64,000 nucleotides of DNA, taken from Alloascoidea africana. Lineage: Eukaryota > Ascomycota > Alloascoideomycetes > Alloascoideales > Alloascoideaceae. Under the pieces are notes generated by a model. That model made no database searches. It was not told the origin of the DNA and was given only the letters and a program-made list of their open reading frames with translations. The translations under genes were made by a program, and so were the position numbers. Every line of letters begins with the position of its first letter. The stretch's first letter is position 1. Below are positions 1 to 11,321 of the stretch, piece by piece. The stretch spans positions 124,001 to 188,000 of the forward strand of contig JAKTTT010000012.1 in assembly GCA_030581615.1 (NCBI GenBank), read 5' to 3'.

Positions 1-537
1 GATGGTGCAAAGCTAGTAAGAGATGCCTTTGCTTTGGCAAAGGAGAAAGCACCCACGATAATCTTCATTGACGAGTTAGACGCAATTGGAACGAAGCGTT
101 TCGATTCTGACAAATCTGGTGATAGAGAGGTTCAGAGAACCATGTTGGAGCTTCTTAACCAGCTGGATGGTTTCGGCAGTGATGACCGGGTGAAGGTTCT
201 GGCTGCCACAAATAGAGTTGATGTTTTGGATCCTGCTCTGTTGAGAAGTGGTAGACTGGATAGAAAGATTGAGTTCCCGCTGCCGACCGAAGAGGCCCGA
301 GCAAGCATCCTTCAGATCCATTCTCGAAAGATGAATGTTGATTCAGCATCTATTAACTGGCAAGAGTTGGCACGTAGTACAGATGAGTTTAACGGTGCGC
401 AATTGAAGGCCGTGGCTGTTGAAGCAGGTATGATCGCATTGAGAAACGGCCAATCCAGCATCAAACACGAAGACTTTGTTGATGCAATTGCGGAAGTACA
501 AGCTAGAAAATCAAAATCTGTATCTTTCTACGCTTAG
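1..537 (+). CDS. RPT5: 26S proteasome regulatory ATPase Rpt5 (3' part only)
   Basis: The reading frame is open from base 1, so the gene starts upstream of the window; about 178 C-terminal residues are present. Visible are the Walker B region ([11 protein letters not shown]), the sensor and arginine-finger region ([27 protein letters not shown]) and a C-terminus ending in SVSFYA, the HbYX-type tail that docks Rpt5 into the 20S alpha ring. Family knowledge: Rpt5 is one of six AAA+ subunits of the 19S base that unfold and translocate ubiquitylated substrates. CTG codons fall at the leucines of QLDGF and GRLDRK, which are near-invariant, so CTG is leucine here. The gene is convergent with PRP17, separated by 111 bases. 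Confidence 0.95.
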   Translation, partial: DGAKLVRDAFALAKEKAPTIIFIDELDAIGTKRFDSDKSGDREVQRTMLELLNQLDGFGSDDRVKVLAATNRVDVLDPALLRSGRLDRKIEFPLPTEEARASILQIHSRKMNVDSASINWQELARSTDEFNGAQLKAVAVEAGMIALRNGQSSIKHEDFVDAIAEVQARKSKSVSFYA

Positions 538-648
538 AATCATCAATACGGCTTAACCAGAATTATAGATATAATCAATAGTGTTTTTGCTGTTATGTAT
601 GTGACAACGATATTGTACAAGTTTTGGCATAACTGCATCTCCCTTTGT

Positions 649-2295
649 TCAATCCCAGTAGAAGATTTTCCCTCCTAAACCAGCCATAGCTACTTTACTT
701 GTTTCCTGGGGATGATGATCAATGCATAAAATAGCACTATCGTCTACTTTTAATTTGGCTTTTAGCTTGCAAGTCTTCCAATCCCAAAAGAATGCTTGGC
801 CAGTAGTGTCTCCACTCATTAAATATTTGCCATCCGGCGAAAAGGAAACTTGGATAGCGTAACCTGCACAGTTATGTCCACTGAATGCTTTCTTACGATT
901 CTGTCTAAACCGGTCAAGGGCACCAAAGACCAGTATCCTATTCTCCATACTCTGTGTGGCAACATATTTACCCCCTGGATGTAACGCGGTCCGGGGCATT
1001 GAATGCTGCTGAGGATCTGAGATGAATTTGATAGGGACGTTTATTTGCCACTCCCAAACTCTTATAGATTTATCGTCCGAGGTAGACATGAATCTTCGGT
1101 TTTCATCAACAAATGTTATCGAGTTGACTGCCCCTAAATGATGGTCGTATGTCTGTACAATTGTATTTGGGGTAGGACTCCTTGTGTCATACTGAACAAT
1201 TTGTTTGTTCGATAGACCTGCCAAAAACTGTGATTGCGATTCTGGATTAGGGTTGAATTTGACACAATTTGCGACAGCTCGATTTGGGTGCCATCTGTTT
1301 AGACATTTCCCCGTTTCTGTGTCCCATAGCTTTATAGTTTTATCAAAAGAGGAAGAGAGGAAATTAGTACCATCATTATTGAAACATAGATCTTTCACCG
1401 CTCGGGAATGTCCAAAATAACCTCGCAGCTGTTCTCGTTGATGATGACAGTCCCATAGATAAATCTTGGAGTCATTACCACAAGAAAGCAGTAAATGTCC
1501 CGATCGTGGGAAAAAACGAAGGGCTGTGACACCATTGTTGTGACCTGACCAAGTGTGAATACGACGTTTGGGAATAAAACAATCGTGTTCGCCTGGTTCG
1601 CCTAAAAGATTGATATCCAAGTCTTGAGGAACATGCATGTAAGTCCGCCCAAGATAGTCGACCTCGCTTTTTCCATAAAATTCGGTAGTTTCTGTCTTTT
1701 CTTTGATGGGAGGATTTGGCTCTGTAACTGTAATTCCTTGTTCCTGTTCATCTTGATCATGGTCATCTTCTTCATATTCTTCCTCCGATGCTGAGTCTAT
1801 CTGTTTTGATTCAGCATCTTCCAACTTTGCACGTTTCGTGTTCTTTTGTAATTCTCGATCGTAGCTCCGTCTAGCCTTTTCGTAATCTCCAACAATAGTG
1901 TTATATTGCTCTGGATCTAATGAAGGATCTAAAGCATACCCTTTTTTTTCGAATGATTTCCGTTGAATTGCAAATACTGCATCATCAAACGCCCATTCTT
2001 CTCCATATCCCGTTGGAAGGTTTTTTCTCTTCGGTGCTTGAGGGACATACGAATTATTTAGATCATCATATCGAACGTTAAATCCCACCTTTGTGTCGGT
2101 AGAATTTTTGTTTGTGTTCGAGAGGGCATGAGATAGAGCCAAAGAACTTGCATCAGGTTTGACGCTGACCTCTGGTGCTAAATTCACCTTTGGCATTGGC
2201 ACAAAAGGCGTGGGTATCGCATTTGCACTACGCTTCACCACATTCGAGTCACTTTCACTAGCTGAATCTGAGGAATACCCCGAAATAAGAGCCAT
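649..2295 (-). CDS. CDC40: pre-mRNA splicing factor Prp17/Cdc40 (WD40)
   Basis: A 548-residue protein from the start chosen at 2295. The first 240 residues are charged and disordered, opening with the MALISGYSSDSAS type of N-terminus common in this family. The C-terminal half (about residues 248-548) is a WD40 propeller: repeats are seen around HTWSGHNNGVTALRFF, YFGHSRAVKDLCF, HHLGAVNSITF, FSGHNCAGYAIQVSF and the last blade ending FYWD. Family knowledge: Prp17/Cdc40 acts in the second catalytic step of splicing. An in-frame ATG at 2373 would add 26 residues but lies only 61 bases from the BCP1 start, so 2295 is preferred. It is divergent from BCP1 with 139 bases between the two ATGs. Confidence 0.9.
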   Translation of the reverse strand: MALISGYSSDSASESDSNVVKRSANAIPTPFVPMPKVNLAPEVSVKPDASSLALSHALSNTNKNSTDTKVGFNVRYDDLNNSYVPQAPKRKNLPTGYGEEWAFDDAVFAIQRKSFEKKGYALDPSLDPEQYNTIVGDYEKARRSYDRELQKNTKRAKLEDAESKQIDSASEEEYEEDDHDQDEQEQGITVTEPNPPIKEKTETTEFYGKSEVDYLGRTYMHVPQDLDINLLGEPGEHDCFIPKRRIHTWSGHNNGVTALRFFPRSGHLLLSCGNDSKIYLWDCHHQREQLRGYFGHSRAVKDLCFNNDGTNFLSSSFDKTIKLWDTETGKCLNRWHPNRAVANCVKFNPNPESQSQFLAGLSNKQIVQYDTRSPTPNTIVQTYDHHLGAVNSITFVDENRRFMSTSDDKSIRVWEWQINVPIKFISDPQQHSMPRTALHPGGKYVATQSMENRILVFGALDRFRQNRKKAFSGHNCAGYAIQVSFSPDGKYLMSGDTTGQAFFWDWKTCKLKAKLKVDDSAILCIDHHPQETSKVAMAGLGGKIFYWD

Positions 2296-2434
2296 TGCTG
2301 CATTTTTCAAATCTCTAAAAAGAACAAGAGTGTGTGTGCTCATGGATTGGATGTACGGGTGCAAATGTCTCATCGCAGAAAGATGAATTTTTTTTCGTGT
2401 AAAATAACTAAAGCTTTTAGCTGCAAAAAGAGAA

Positions 2435-3524
2435 ATGTCAAAAAGAAAACAAACAGAGATAGAAGAGGCCTCCCATAAGGAGGATATAGAAATGAAAGAT
2501 AATTCATCATCGGATGACAGCGTAAGAAATCACTTTGTGTCAGTATCTCAAGCGGCTAAACGCTAACATTTTCAACAAGTCTGATGATGAAAGTGATTTA
2601 TCCGAAGAGAATAAGGAACAGGAAATTGTACAAATCGATTTTGATTTTTTCGATATCAAGCCGGATATAGACTTTCAAGCAACGCGGAATTTTCTGCGGC
2701 AACTGTTTGATGCTGATTCTGCATTATTCAATATTTCTGGCCTGGCTGATTTAGTTTTGGGCGAGAATACTGTTGGAACGACAGTCAAGTGTGATGGGAT
2801 AGAAAACGACCCATTTGCTCTGCTGACAGTTATGAATCTCAAAGAGCACAGGGTGCGTAGAATTGTTATATGCCGTTCTATCAAGGTCCACAATTTTTGA
2901 CTAACAGACCTGAATAGGAAAAACCACCCGTGAAGGCTCTCGCTGAATACATTTTGTCCAAGACATCCAAAACACTAGAATTCAATTTAGCTTTGAGAAA
3001 GTTGTTTGGTCCAAAGTCAAAAAGCACGCTGGGGTTAATAATCAGCGAGAGAGTCATCAATATGCCTACAGCGATTGTTCCACCCTTGTATAAATTTTTA
3101 CTAAACGATATCCAAAAAGCGGTAGAAAACAAAATGCCTTATGAATGCGATCAGTTTCTGATCATTTCCCGATCTTACACCGAAGCTACATCCTCTATTG
3201 AAGATGAGGACGTCCCGAAAAAGAAGAAACAGAAGGAATTGGTATGTTGCACACGGCTAATCCAGTATTCAATTTCAATGCTAACACGACTGAATGCTCT
3301 AGCTTCAGAAACAGTTTTACTACTTCCATCCCGAAGACGAGCTTCTTCATGATTATGCTAGTTTCCATAAATCCTACAAATACACAAGGGAAGGGCAAGA
3401 TGTTGACTCCAAGAGGGCATTCCACGACTATGGGATATTCCCCCAGTTGCATCTGATATTGATCAGCAAGAACAAGATCGAGGAGGCCGTGAAAGCAATG
3501 CAAGAGGCTTTTCCCCCGGCATAG
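2435..3524 (+). CDS. BCP1: Bcp1, Rpl23 chaperone / nuclear export factor
   Basis: Four exons: 2435-2521, 2580-2852, 2918-3241, 3303-3524, giving 301 residues (family about 280-300). All three introns (58, 65, 61 nt) are phase 0, with donors GTAAGA, GTGCGT and GTATGT and branch sites GCTAAC, ACTAAC and GCTAAC shortly before the AG. Joined exons read through conserved Bcp1 landmarks: [41 protein letters not shown], and a C-terminus with [15 protein letters not shown] and [11 protein letters not shown]. Family knowledge: Bcp1 escorts ribosomal protein L23 and supports export of Mss4. The start is the ATG giving [12 protein letters not shown], followed by an acidic stretch. The gene shares a very short promoter with PRP17 and is followed 145 bases later by the peroxin gene. 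Confidence 0.92.
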
Positions 3525-3669
3525 TTATATTATGAGCATGGGGAGAACTTAGTACACTATAATCTAGTTAGTGTAGAGATTAGATCACATGCCATCCTGG
3601 ACAGTTTTGTACTCCTCCACAGTTTCCATCTTCCTCTCCATCCACATACTCACCCCAGCAGAAGTTAGC

Positions 3670-5155
3670 ATGTCTGCCCTGGACACTTACTGGGTTGGCA
3701 TGTCGGAGGAAGGAAAGCACACGATGACGCCTTCCATATCAGGACTGGAGGTGGCAAAGCCAGCCTCGGCAGCACACGCTCGGAAGCCCTCCAACCCCAA
3801 CTTGGGCTCTCGTGGAGTATTATCACAGACGACCTATGCAGCGTTTCCACCAAGACAGAATAATATGCCCACGCACTCTGTCCTCGATAAGACTCCCCCA
3901 GTGGTTACAAAAGCTCTCAGCAAGCTTTACCCCTATCTTCTGGCAACCGATAAGCTTCTCGGCATTCTCACATGGACCAACGATGATCCCTATCTGGAGT
4001 TTCTTATTATCGCAGTATATGGAACGCTTGTATTATACTGGGAGACCATATCTTTATGTGCCGGGCATTTGCTGGTAGCGGGAAGTATGCTAGGAATGGG
4101 CTATATGTATCGGAAAATTGAAAAAGGTAAGCATAATGTCATTTGTCTAGTGGAAACTTTTCCTAACTCTTTTTTGGACAATGACAGAACAGAAAAATCC
4201 AACCATGGACGATATCGTTGATGTCCTATCGGATGTGACAGCCAAGGCAGAGTTTTTGTTTGAGCCTTGCAAAATGTTAAGCAGGCTATCCTATAATGAC
4301 TGGAAAAGATTTTTACTGACCACAGCAATACTATCACCTATTCATATTGTGCTAATGTATTTTGTTTTCAAGCCCCGAACAGTTCTGATTTTCATTGGCA
4401 TATTTTTTCTCTCTTTTAATTCATTGTACGCCAGAGTTACGCGTATTCTGCTATGGAGGTCGAGGTTTGTTCGGCTAACCTGTTTCTACTTGACAGGATT
4501 AGAATTACTACATCCAGACAATGCGTCTGTTAGCGAGCAGTCAGTCGAGGAGAACAAGGTGAAGCCATCGATGCGAGAGGCAATAGTTAAGGAAATGAAA
4601 AGATCAAACACGGAAATCAAATCAAAGGACCGTCGAGTCACGTTCACTCATGTGGTCTATGAGAATCAAAGGCGTTGGCTGGGAATAGGTTGGACTGACA
4701 ATCTATTCCCTTATGAACGGCCTGCGTGGACAGATGAGTATAACATAGCAACAAGTGTCTTGGAGGATTTTGAACTTCCTGTGGTGTCTGAACCCGGTGT
4801 TCAATGGCGATGGATTGATTCGATGTGGAACTTGGACCTCACGAATAATGGCTTTCTGGAGGTCAAATCACAAAATGGAAGCTTAACCCCACGACCTAAA
4901 CCAGAAGATGGCTGGATATACTACGATAGCTCATGGCAAAATCCATATGCTAAGGATTCGATGAGCAGGTACACGAGACGTAGAAGATGGGTCAGAGTGG
5001 CAGAACTAGTGACATTTAATGTCATCAAGGCATCGGTCCCCGCAGAAGCGGTAACTGAACTGAACCCAGAAAGACTTGAAAACAGGCTAGCGTATGCTTC
5101 AGGCAACCAGGCAGATGCTGAGCCGAATCCAACAAATCAACTTCGACGGCGCTAA
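3670..5155 (+). CDS. Pex30/Pex31-type peroxisomal/ER membrane protein with dysferlin domain
   Basis: Two exons, 3670-4126 and 4188-5155, 474 residues. The 61-nt intron has donor GTAAGC, branch CCTAAC and acceptor GACAG; the junction is phase 1. The N-terminal half has two hydrophobic blocks (around YLEFLIIAVYGTLVLYW and FLLTTAILSPIHIVLMYFVF), which resemble reticulon-like hairpins. The C-terminal half contains the paired DysFN/DysFC signature: VVYENQRRWLGIGW with ERPAWTDE, then GWIYYDSSWQNPY with YTRRRRWVRV. Family knowledge: Pex30-family proteins shape ER subdomains from which peroxisomes and lipid droplets form. An in-frame ATG at 3589 would add 27 mostly hydrophobic residues; the pyrimidine-rich sequence there looks like a leader, so 3670 is preferred. 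Which paralogue (Pex23/28/30/31/32) cannot be settled by eye. Confidence 0.85.
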
Positions 5156-5862
5156 GTAAACAGCCGCAATTTTTTTTATAAGTATAGGTTACGGTCATGT
5201 AGGTTGATTTCTATTGGAATATAAAAGTTAAATCGATATTGACAAAACAGAATGGAAAGAATACCATTCTAGTCTCTAATTGCTGGCGAAAACCAGTAGA
5301 CCGTTAAGCACCAGGTTTACTGACCTTCTTAAACGCTGATATGAATTTTAAGGGAATGAAAAGTGCGCAATATTAGTATGGAAAAAGTAAACAGTTCTCT
5401 AAACTCAAGAATATTGTTATAATTGATATGCCTTGAGCTATGATAACGCTCTGTGCCATTTAATTGGTAGTTAAAAAACGTTGAAACCCCTAACACATGA
5501 AAAATTATACAAGACACTTCGCAGATGCACTTTTCCACCAATTGAAGTTTCGACTAGATTTATTTTGTTGTTTAGTCGTTTGAAAGATGGACCATTCTTG
5601 GTCTTTGTGGATGGAGATTAACTTTTGAAGGTACTGAGAATGTTGCGACACTTATGCCAATTTTTTTGCTTCACTCTCACTTCTCTGCTATTAATCTTCA
5701 CGGTATATCCAAAATACACTTGAAACCAAGTGTAATCAACAAAACATATTATGACGGTAAGTGCACTTGGACCCTCTTGCGGATTGAATGTTGAAACATC
5801 GTAGCCACTGATAATCAGTTTTTTTTGTGTTAATTCTGGGCTAACATTCGCTTAAGAGAAAT
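5156..5862. other. intergenic, PEX30-like to EAF1
   Basis: About 700 bases, AT-rich, containing the 3' end of the peroxin gene and the promoter of EAF1. I see no credible coding region or RNA gene. Confidence 0.6.
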
Positions 5863-8800
5863 ATGAATAGGATTCGTTTAGAATCCATCGAAAAACGAAG
5901 ACAACAGTGCAGGTACGAATAGAAATATCATTTGAACCTGTTTTCGCGCTCTATTATTATATCTCATGGTTGCGGGATTCAATCTTGTTTGCGTTTTGTA
6001 GCACTGACAGGGAAGCTAACACTGTTTTAGTGATATTGTCAAAAGCAGGAAGAGGAAGCTCGGGGAGCTTTACTACATCTCACGAATCCCCGAGTTTCCT
6101 CTAACACATGATTTTATTGTCTGCTATGAGGATGATTTGATGGCCTTCTTGGAGAAGAACGATTTGGAGAGGTATCATAGTATTTAGATCCACCAAAGTG
6201 TGCGACTAAGGTACTAACATCACTTTAGTGGCCATGGATTTCAAGAAGACGGAATACCAGAACCTGAGAGTATGCCAAAAGTTGCCGAAAAGCTTAAAAG
6301 ACGGGAAAGGTCTATTAGTGCTTCTGTTTCCAGAAAGGCATCTCAATCTCCTACAGAGCCGTCGATTTCCTCTGAAGAAGAGAAAAAAGAAGGAAGCGAA
6401 ACAGAAAAAGACGAAACAGATACTCGTCAAGTTAAAATGAGAAAGATAAATCCTTCTACGGATAGCCAGTCTAATTCTGTCGAAAGCACTGATCAGAAAC
6501 CAACGACGACGTCGACTGAAGAGCCTAAGCAAGCTGACTCCGAATCACCCTCACAACCGGTCAAAGTAGAGGAAGAGAAAAACCTGGTCACATCCAACAG
6601 AGTCTCTGGTGAAGAGACCAAAGATTCTGCTCCTGTTACAGTCCAGAATCGTACTAGTGGCAGTGTGACTCGGATACCTCTGCCAGCTACAGACAAAAAA
6701 CGCTCTATACACGAAGACGGTCTGACACCGGAGAAATTATCGGAAATGCTGCTCTTCTTAATGCCAGAAAACATCAGAACCAAATCAGAAGAAGTTCGGC
6801 CCCTGGCCGAGTTACAACTTCATATCCAGACACTGCCGATATCTAGGCTTCTGGCTATGCCCCCAAAGGTAATATCTACCAAAACGTTCGAGTCAGCATT
6901 AGCCGAGGGAAAGATGTCTGTGGTCCAATCCCGAATAGAGGAACTACGTCGATCAGGAAAATGGAGTTTGAGACAGCCCGAGAAGTTCAAAGATCCTTTG
7001 CGGAAAAGATCGCATTGGGATCATTTATTATCAGAGATGAAATGGATGCAAGCAGACTTTCAAGAAGAGCGGAAATTTAAAATAGCCGTGTGTTATGAGT
7101 TAGCTCTAGCGGTAGATGAATATTGGCAATATGGAAAAGAGGCCACTACAATCAAAACGAAACCGATAAAGTTTTTAGATCTTGAAGCGATAAAGCAAGA
7201 GGAGAGCAATCTAAAAGAAAAGATTTCAAATGATGCAACGTCATCGTCCGAAAACCCAGATACAAAAGATATTGATCTAGGACAACAAGCAGTCAATCCT
7301 GAAGAGCTGGTTGGGAATGAACACCAAGATATCAAAAAGATTAATGATGCTGTGGTCGTGCAATCAATATCAAACACATTTAATGGAAAGAAAACAGATC
7401 AAATACCAACGATAAAGATCGAAACACCCGCGGATGAAAAGTCGACACTAACGCTGTCTCCTTTCAAGACATATCTATCAGCGGACGAGCTCAATTACAG
7501 CAGCCAAAGGATTTTATCAAGTTTGCCTTTATATGATGCATTTAAAGATAGCGATGAAACTCCAGGTGACGAATACGAGCGAATGCCTATAAGCGCTGTT
7601 TCAAAGCTGCTACAACCTCTAGACGATGAACAAGATTGGCATGTTATAGTAACCAAGGCTATAAAAGATGTTGAAATTCCTGACCCAACATACAAAAGAG
7701 GAATGTTCCCAGCTCCAATTCATCGTAAGTTCAACTTTATACGGCCACCACTTCCACCGCCTCTCAAGTATGTTGACTTGAGAACGCCAACTATATGGCT
7801 GCCACAAGATGATACAAATTTGCTACGACTGGCAATGGAGTATTCAGGTAACTGGGGAATCATTTCAGCACATTTAGCGGCATCTCCTACACAAAAATAC
7901 TCATCGAATATCGAAAGGAGAACACCCTGGCAATGTTTTGAGCGATATATCCAGTTAGCCGACAAATTCCAATTAAGCGATCTCCGAGGGCCATACTCGC
8001 ATCAAGCCCAGGTATGGTTGGATGTTGCTAATAAAGCTCAACTAAGCACAAAACGTCGTATTTCCCCCCTTGGTGTTGGAAATGAATCTATACAAAGAGG
8101 GCACAGGCGACTAAGATGGGCTAGCATGTTTGACGCTATGCGCAAGGTCATCAAAAAGAGAGAGAGTATGCCAAAGCCTAGTGGAAATGGTTCGGGGAGT
8201 AGCTCAAGTCAACGAAAGTCACAAATAGGAGGTGGAGACCCGTCCCCTTCGCCGACTCCAGGAGAGCTTTCCAAGCTCAAATTCGAGAGGGATCGAGCAT
8301 TGCAAGAGGCATACATGCAACAACGTCAACTGGCTGGATTCACGGGTAATGCCGCTGCCGTTACAGCTGCCCAGAATCTCGCTGCTGCAAATAGGGCTCG
8401 GATGGCCCAGGCTGCTGTGGCTGCTCAAGCAGCAAACCGACCTGGTTCTCCTAATACGCAATTAGACGGGGGGAATGTACCAAAGATCAATATGATGGGA
8501 CAAAGCCAGCAGGCCAAGACTGCCATTGGCGCTCAAATGATGGCCAATGGAAGACAAGTTGGGGTCCCTACGACTTCAGCGAACATTCGAGCTGGCCAAC
8601 AACAGTCTTCCGGAGTTGTTGCTGGGACAGGGAATATGGTCCCCGGAGCAAGAGCAAAACTACCAGCTAGATTGGGCATGGGAAGCGTTGGTTCCAGTGC
8701 ACGTCCACAAGCTGCGATGGGTATTCCAGGAACACCAGGAACTCCTGGAACGCCAGGAACTCCGGGGACAGTTGGGGCTCAAATGTCTCCTGAACAGTTA

Positions 8801-9628
8801 CAGCATTTAGCACAGTTAGAACGTCATCGCCAAATGATGAGGCAACAGCAAGTTGTGAATCAGCAAGCAAAACTTAGGGCCAGTACCCCTCAACAAACAT
8901 CTTCTTCGCCTGTGACTTCATCTGCGGTTCCTGTTCTAGGGCCCGGGGTATCTCCAAGTCCTGTAATCTCTGCTGCCTCGTCAGCAGCAAACCAACAGAA
9001 AAAAGTGTTTGCCAATGCGCACCAGATTTCTGCAATCATTAGCCAGATTCAACAAGTACGTCCAGACATGCCGAAAGAACAGGTTACACAGATGGCCACT
9101 CATTACCTCAAGCAGTTACAAAAAACGGCACAAAGCAGGCAGGCTGCCGCCGTAGCTGCTGCTGCTGCAAAGGCAGTTGGTGTGGGAAGCTCAAATGCTC
9201 CTGGAAGCTCATCTCTACAACAACAGAGAGCTCAAGCGATGCAACATGTTAACTCCCTTCACCTTCCCCAGCAACAGCAGCAGCCGCAACAACAACAGCA
9301 ACAGCAGCGACAAATGATCAATCAAAAACAAGTCTATCAGCAACAGCAGATGATGAAGCAACAGCAGCAGCAGCAGCAGTTGCAACAACAACAATTGATT
9401 CACCAACATCAATTTCAAAAGCAACATCAACAACAGCAGCAACAATTATTCCAGCAGAATCAAAATAGGTCGAGCCGAACTTCTTCTCCTGTAATACGAA
9501 ACTCGTCGCCTCAGTTGGACGCTATAAATTCTACTTCCCCTCGAGCGCCCAGTGCTTCGCCATTATCAAGGTCAGTGACTTTGGCAGGAAACCCTGCGGG
9601 AAAGAATGGTATGAGTGGATCCTATTAA
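5863..9628 (+). CDS. EAF1: NuA4 histone acetyltransferase scaffold Eaf1/Vid21
   Basis: Three exons: 5863-5912, 6031-6171, 6229-9628, giving 1196 residues. Donors are GTACGA and GTATCA; branch sites GCTAAC and ACTAAC lie 10-11 bases before TTTTAG/CTTTAG. The joined 5' exons encode a basic helix (SDIVKSRKRKLGELYYISRIP) resembling the N-terminus of Candida-type Vid21, which supports the model. Domains: HSA about residues 315-390 (SHWDHLLSEMKWMQADFQEE), SANT/Myb about 584-645 (IWLPQDDTNLLRLAMEYSG), an Ala/Gln-rich C-terminus with a short PGT repeat (8725-8775) and polyglutamine tracts (9265-9460). Family knowledge: Eaf1 is the platform that holds NuA4 together; HSA binds actin and Arp4, SANT contacts Tra1. 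Q-tract length probably varies between strains. Confidence 0.92.
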
Positions 9629-10082
9629 TAGTAATCACAGGAAACTGGTGGGTTTTTTGGTCATTTTAGTTGAGGGCAATTCCCTCTTTAATTAATTCTC
9701 GTCCATCTGTTATATATAAACGTTCATAGGTATAACAATTGTAAACTAGAAAAATACCCACATATGTCTATAAATTTTGACTTTATTTTCTAGTTTTTGA
9801 TTCTGAGTATAGCCTTTCGGACTGATAAACGTGTGAGATGTTGAGTGCCACGGGATCAGCTGGTGTGGACAGCCATCCAACAATTCTACTCGAACTAGTT
9901 TTTTATGAATTAGTTCCGACAGTAATTGTTTCCACAGGACGCTCTTCTGGAGAATTGATTCAAATTCGTAAGCGATTAACCCAGAACTAATTCGAGGTAG
10001 AGCTAATTCTTGCGAAAATAAATTCGTTGGGGAGGACTAGACTACATTGATTAATGGCACTATGTAGATGTTTCAATTCAGA
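9629..10082. other. convergent intergenic region, EAF1 / PSG1
   Basis: 3' ends of two converging genes. AT-rich; a weak inverted repeat of ACTAATTC-like words occurs between 9890 and 10005. No gene seen. Confidence 0.5.
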
Positions 10083-11321
10083 TCATGCAATGAGTTCAAT
10101 ATCATCCTGACGAGGAGGTAATTTCGAGTACAAATGTTTCTTCTTTTTGGTTCTCTGTCTAGCCTGTTTCAAAACGCTTGAAAAATCTCGTTGTCCCTTG
10201 TTTACATAGACAAGACAATACATGATACAAACCATTATTACCACAAGCGTCGGTAAGCCAAGAGCGATGTAAATGATAGAGACTTTTGGACCATAGTCAA
10301 CATCAGAAATCTTGCCTCCTTTCATTACGACACTTGATCTCTTCAGTGTCACGATCATGCCTTGATCTATGTAGTTTGCGTATTCATCTCGCTGAGACTT
10401 TGGCTGCAGTGCGATAACCACTGGCCTTTCAAACTTGTCTCCAAGCCAGTCCGGATCAATTTTCAAGGGGAACACTCCAGGGGAATTTCGGATCCAATCC
10501 GACTTGAAGAAAACACCATCGTTGTTTGTTCCTCTACGGAACAGAGGTATTTTAGCAACGTCTTCAACATAGGCACCCACAATTCGAACCTGGTCCTCGC
10601 CTTCAAAGTACTGGGAGTACCACGTTATGAAATAAGTTTTATCGGGCAGCAACTTGGATAGTTCAGCGGGGGTACAAAAAGGAGCCGTGTCCTTTTTATG
10701 CTTCCCACCTTTTGCATATCTGTTTGGAGTACACCGGATAATTGGATTCAGCGGGACATATGGGTCATCTTCTTCAATCCATCTTTCTTCAACGACAGGA
10801 TTCTCTTTGCTTTCACCCTTGTTACTACCTTTACCTTCTTCACTGCCTAAAGTTACCGTAGTTGCCGTTTTGAAGTAGGTTGAATAATCGGGACTGGTAT
10901 TCCGTGTGACCCCATTTTTCACTTCAGGGGTAATTGTTTTCGGTCTCCCCTGTTTGTTTAATGAGACCCATTTGGCCATTGGATCTTTTGTTTCAGCAGG
11001 TTTGGCGGAAAAAGTCACTCCATCTATTACCACTGGTGTGACAACCTCCTCGATGGTGCCCACAGTCCTTGTCCAAGCCTCGATATTATGATGTGACGCT
11101 TCTTTATGTCTTTTTTCTACAAGCGCTTGACTTTTTGTTGCACTGTGATCCGTTACATGTCGGGGCTCTATGGCAGTTGTTCCATCAAGGACAGTACCAG
11201 AGGGTTGGGCAGCACTGTAAAGATGGCCTGGGACAGCCACCGAGGCTGTAATATCCTGGGCATGTGAAAAGTTTGCCAAATATACTGCTATGAATCCCAC
11301 AAGCGCCTTCCTCGAAATCAT
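10083..11321 (-). CDS. PSG1: Psg1-like Golgi type I membrane protein (Pma1 maturation)
   Basis: A 412-residue secretory protein. It has an N-terminal signal peptide (MISRKALVGFIAVYLANFSHAQ), a dibasic KR site near residue 71 (ALVEKRHKEA) that could be cut by Kex2, the block KWVSLNKQGRPKTITPEVKNG that I associate with yeast Psg1/YKL077W, a luminal conserved region with RCTPNRYAKGG and FCTPAELSKLLPDKTYFITWY, one transmembrane segment near residues 350-373 (VSIIYIALGLPTLVVIMVCI) and a short basic cytosolic tail. Family knowledge: Psg1 helps mature and stabilise the plasma-membrane H+-ATPase Pma1 and is itself processed by Kex2. Topology is clear from the sequence; orthology is from memory of the motif and less certain. 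Confidence 0.7.
   Translation of the reverse strand: MISRKALVGFIAVYLANFSHAQDITASVAVPGHLYSAAQPSGTVLDGTTAIEPRHVTDHSATKSQALVEKRHKEASHHNIEAWTRTVGTIEEVVTPVVIDGVTFSAKPAETKDPMAKWVSLNKQGRPKTITPEVKNGVTRNTSPDYSTYFKTATTVTLGSEEGKGSNKGESKENPVVEERWIEEDDPYVPLNPIIRCTPNRYAKGGKHKKDTAPFCTPAELSKLLPDKTYFITWYSQYFEGEDQVRIVGAYVEDVAKIPLFRRGTNNDGVFFKSDWIRNSPGVFPLKIDPDWLGDKFERPVVIALQPKSQRDEYANYIDQGMIVTLKRSSVVMKGGKISDVDYGPKVSIIYIALGLPTLVVIMVCIMYCLVYVNKGQRDFSSVLKQARQRTKKKKHLYSKLPPRQDDIELIA

Noticed and set aside
1-537. CTG read as serine
   Set aside because: CTG occurs at invariant leucines of Rpt5 (QLDGF, GRLDRK).
9215-9445. 76-codon poly-Leu frame on the minus strand
   Set aside because: It is the antisense shadow of the EAF1 polyglutamine codons.
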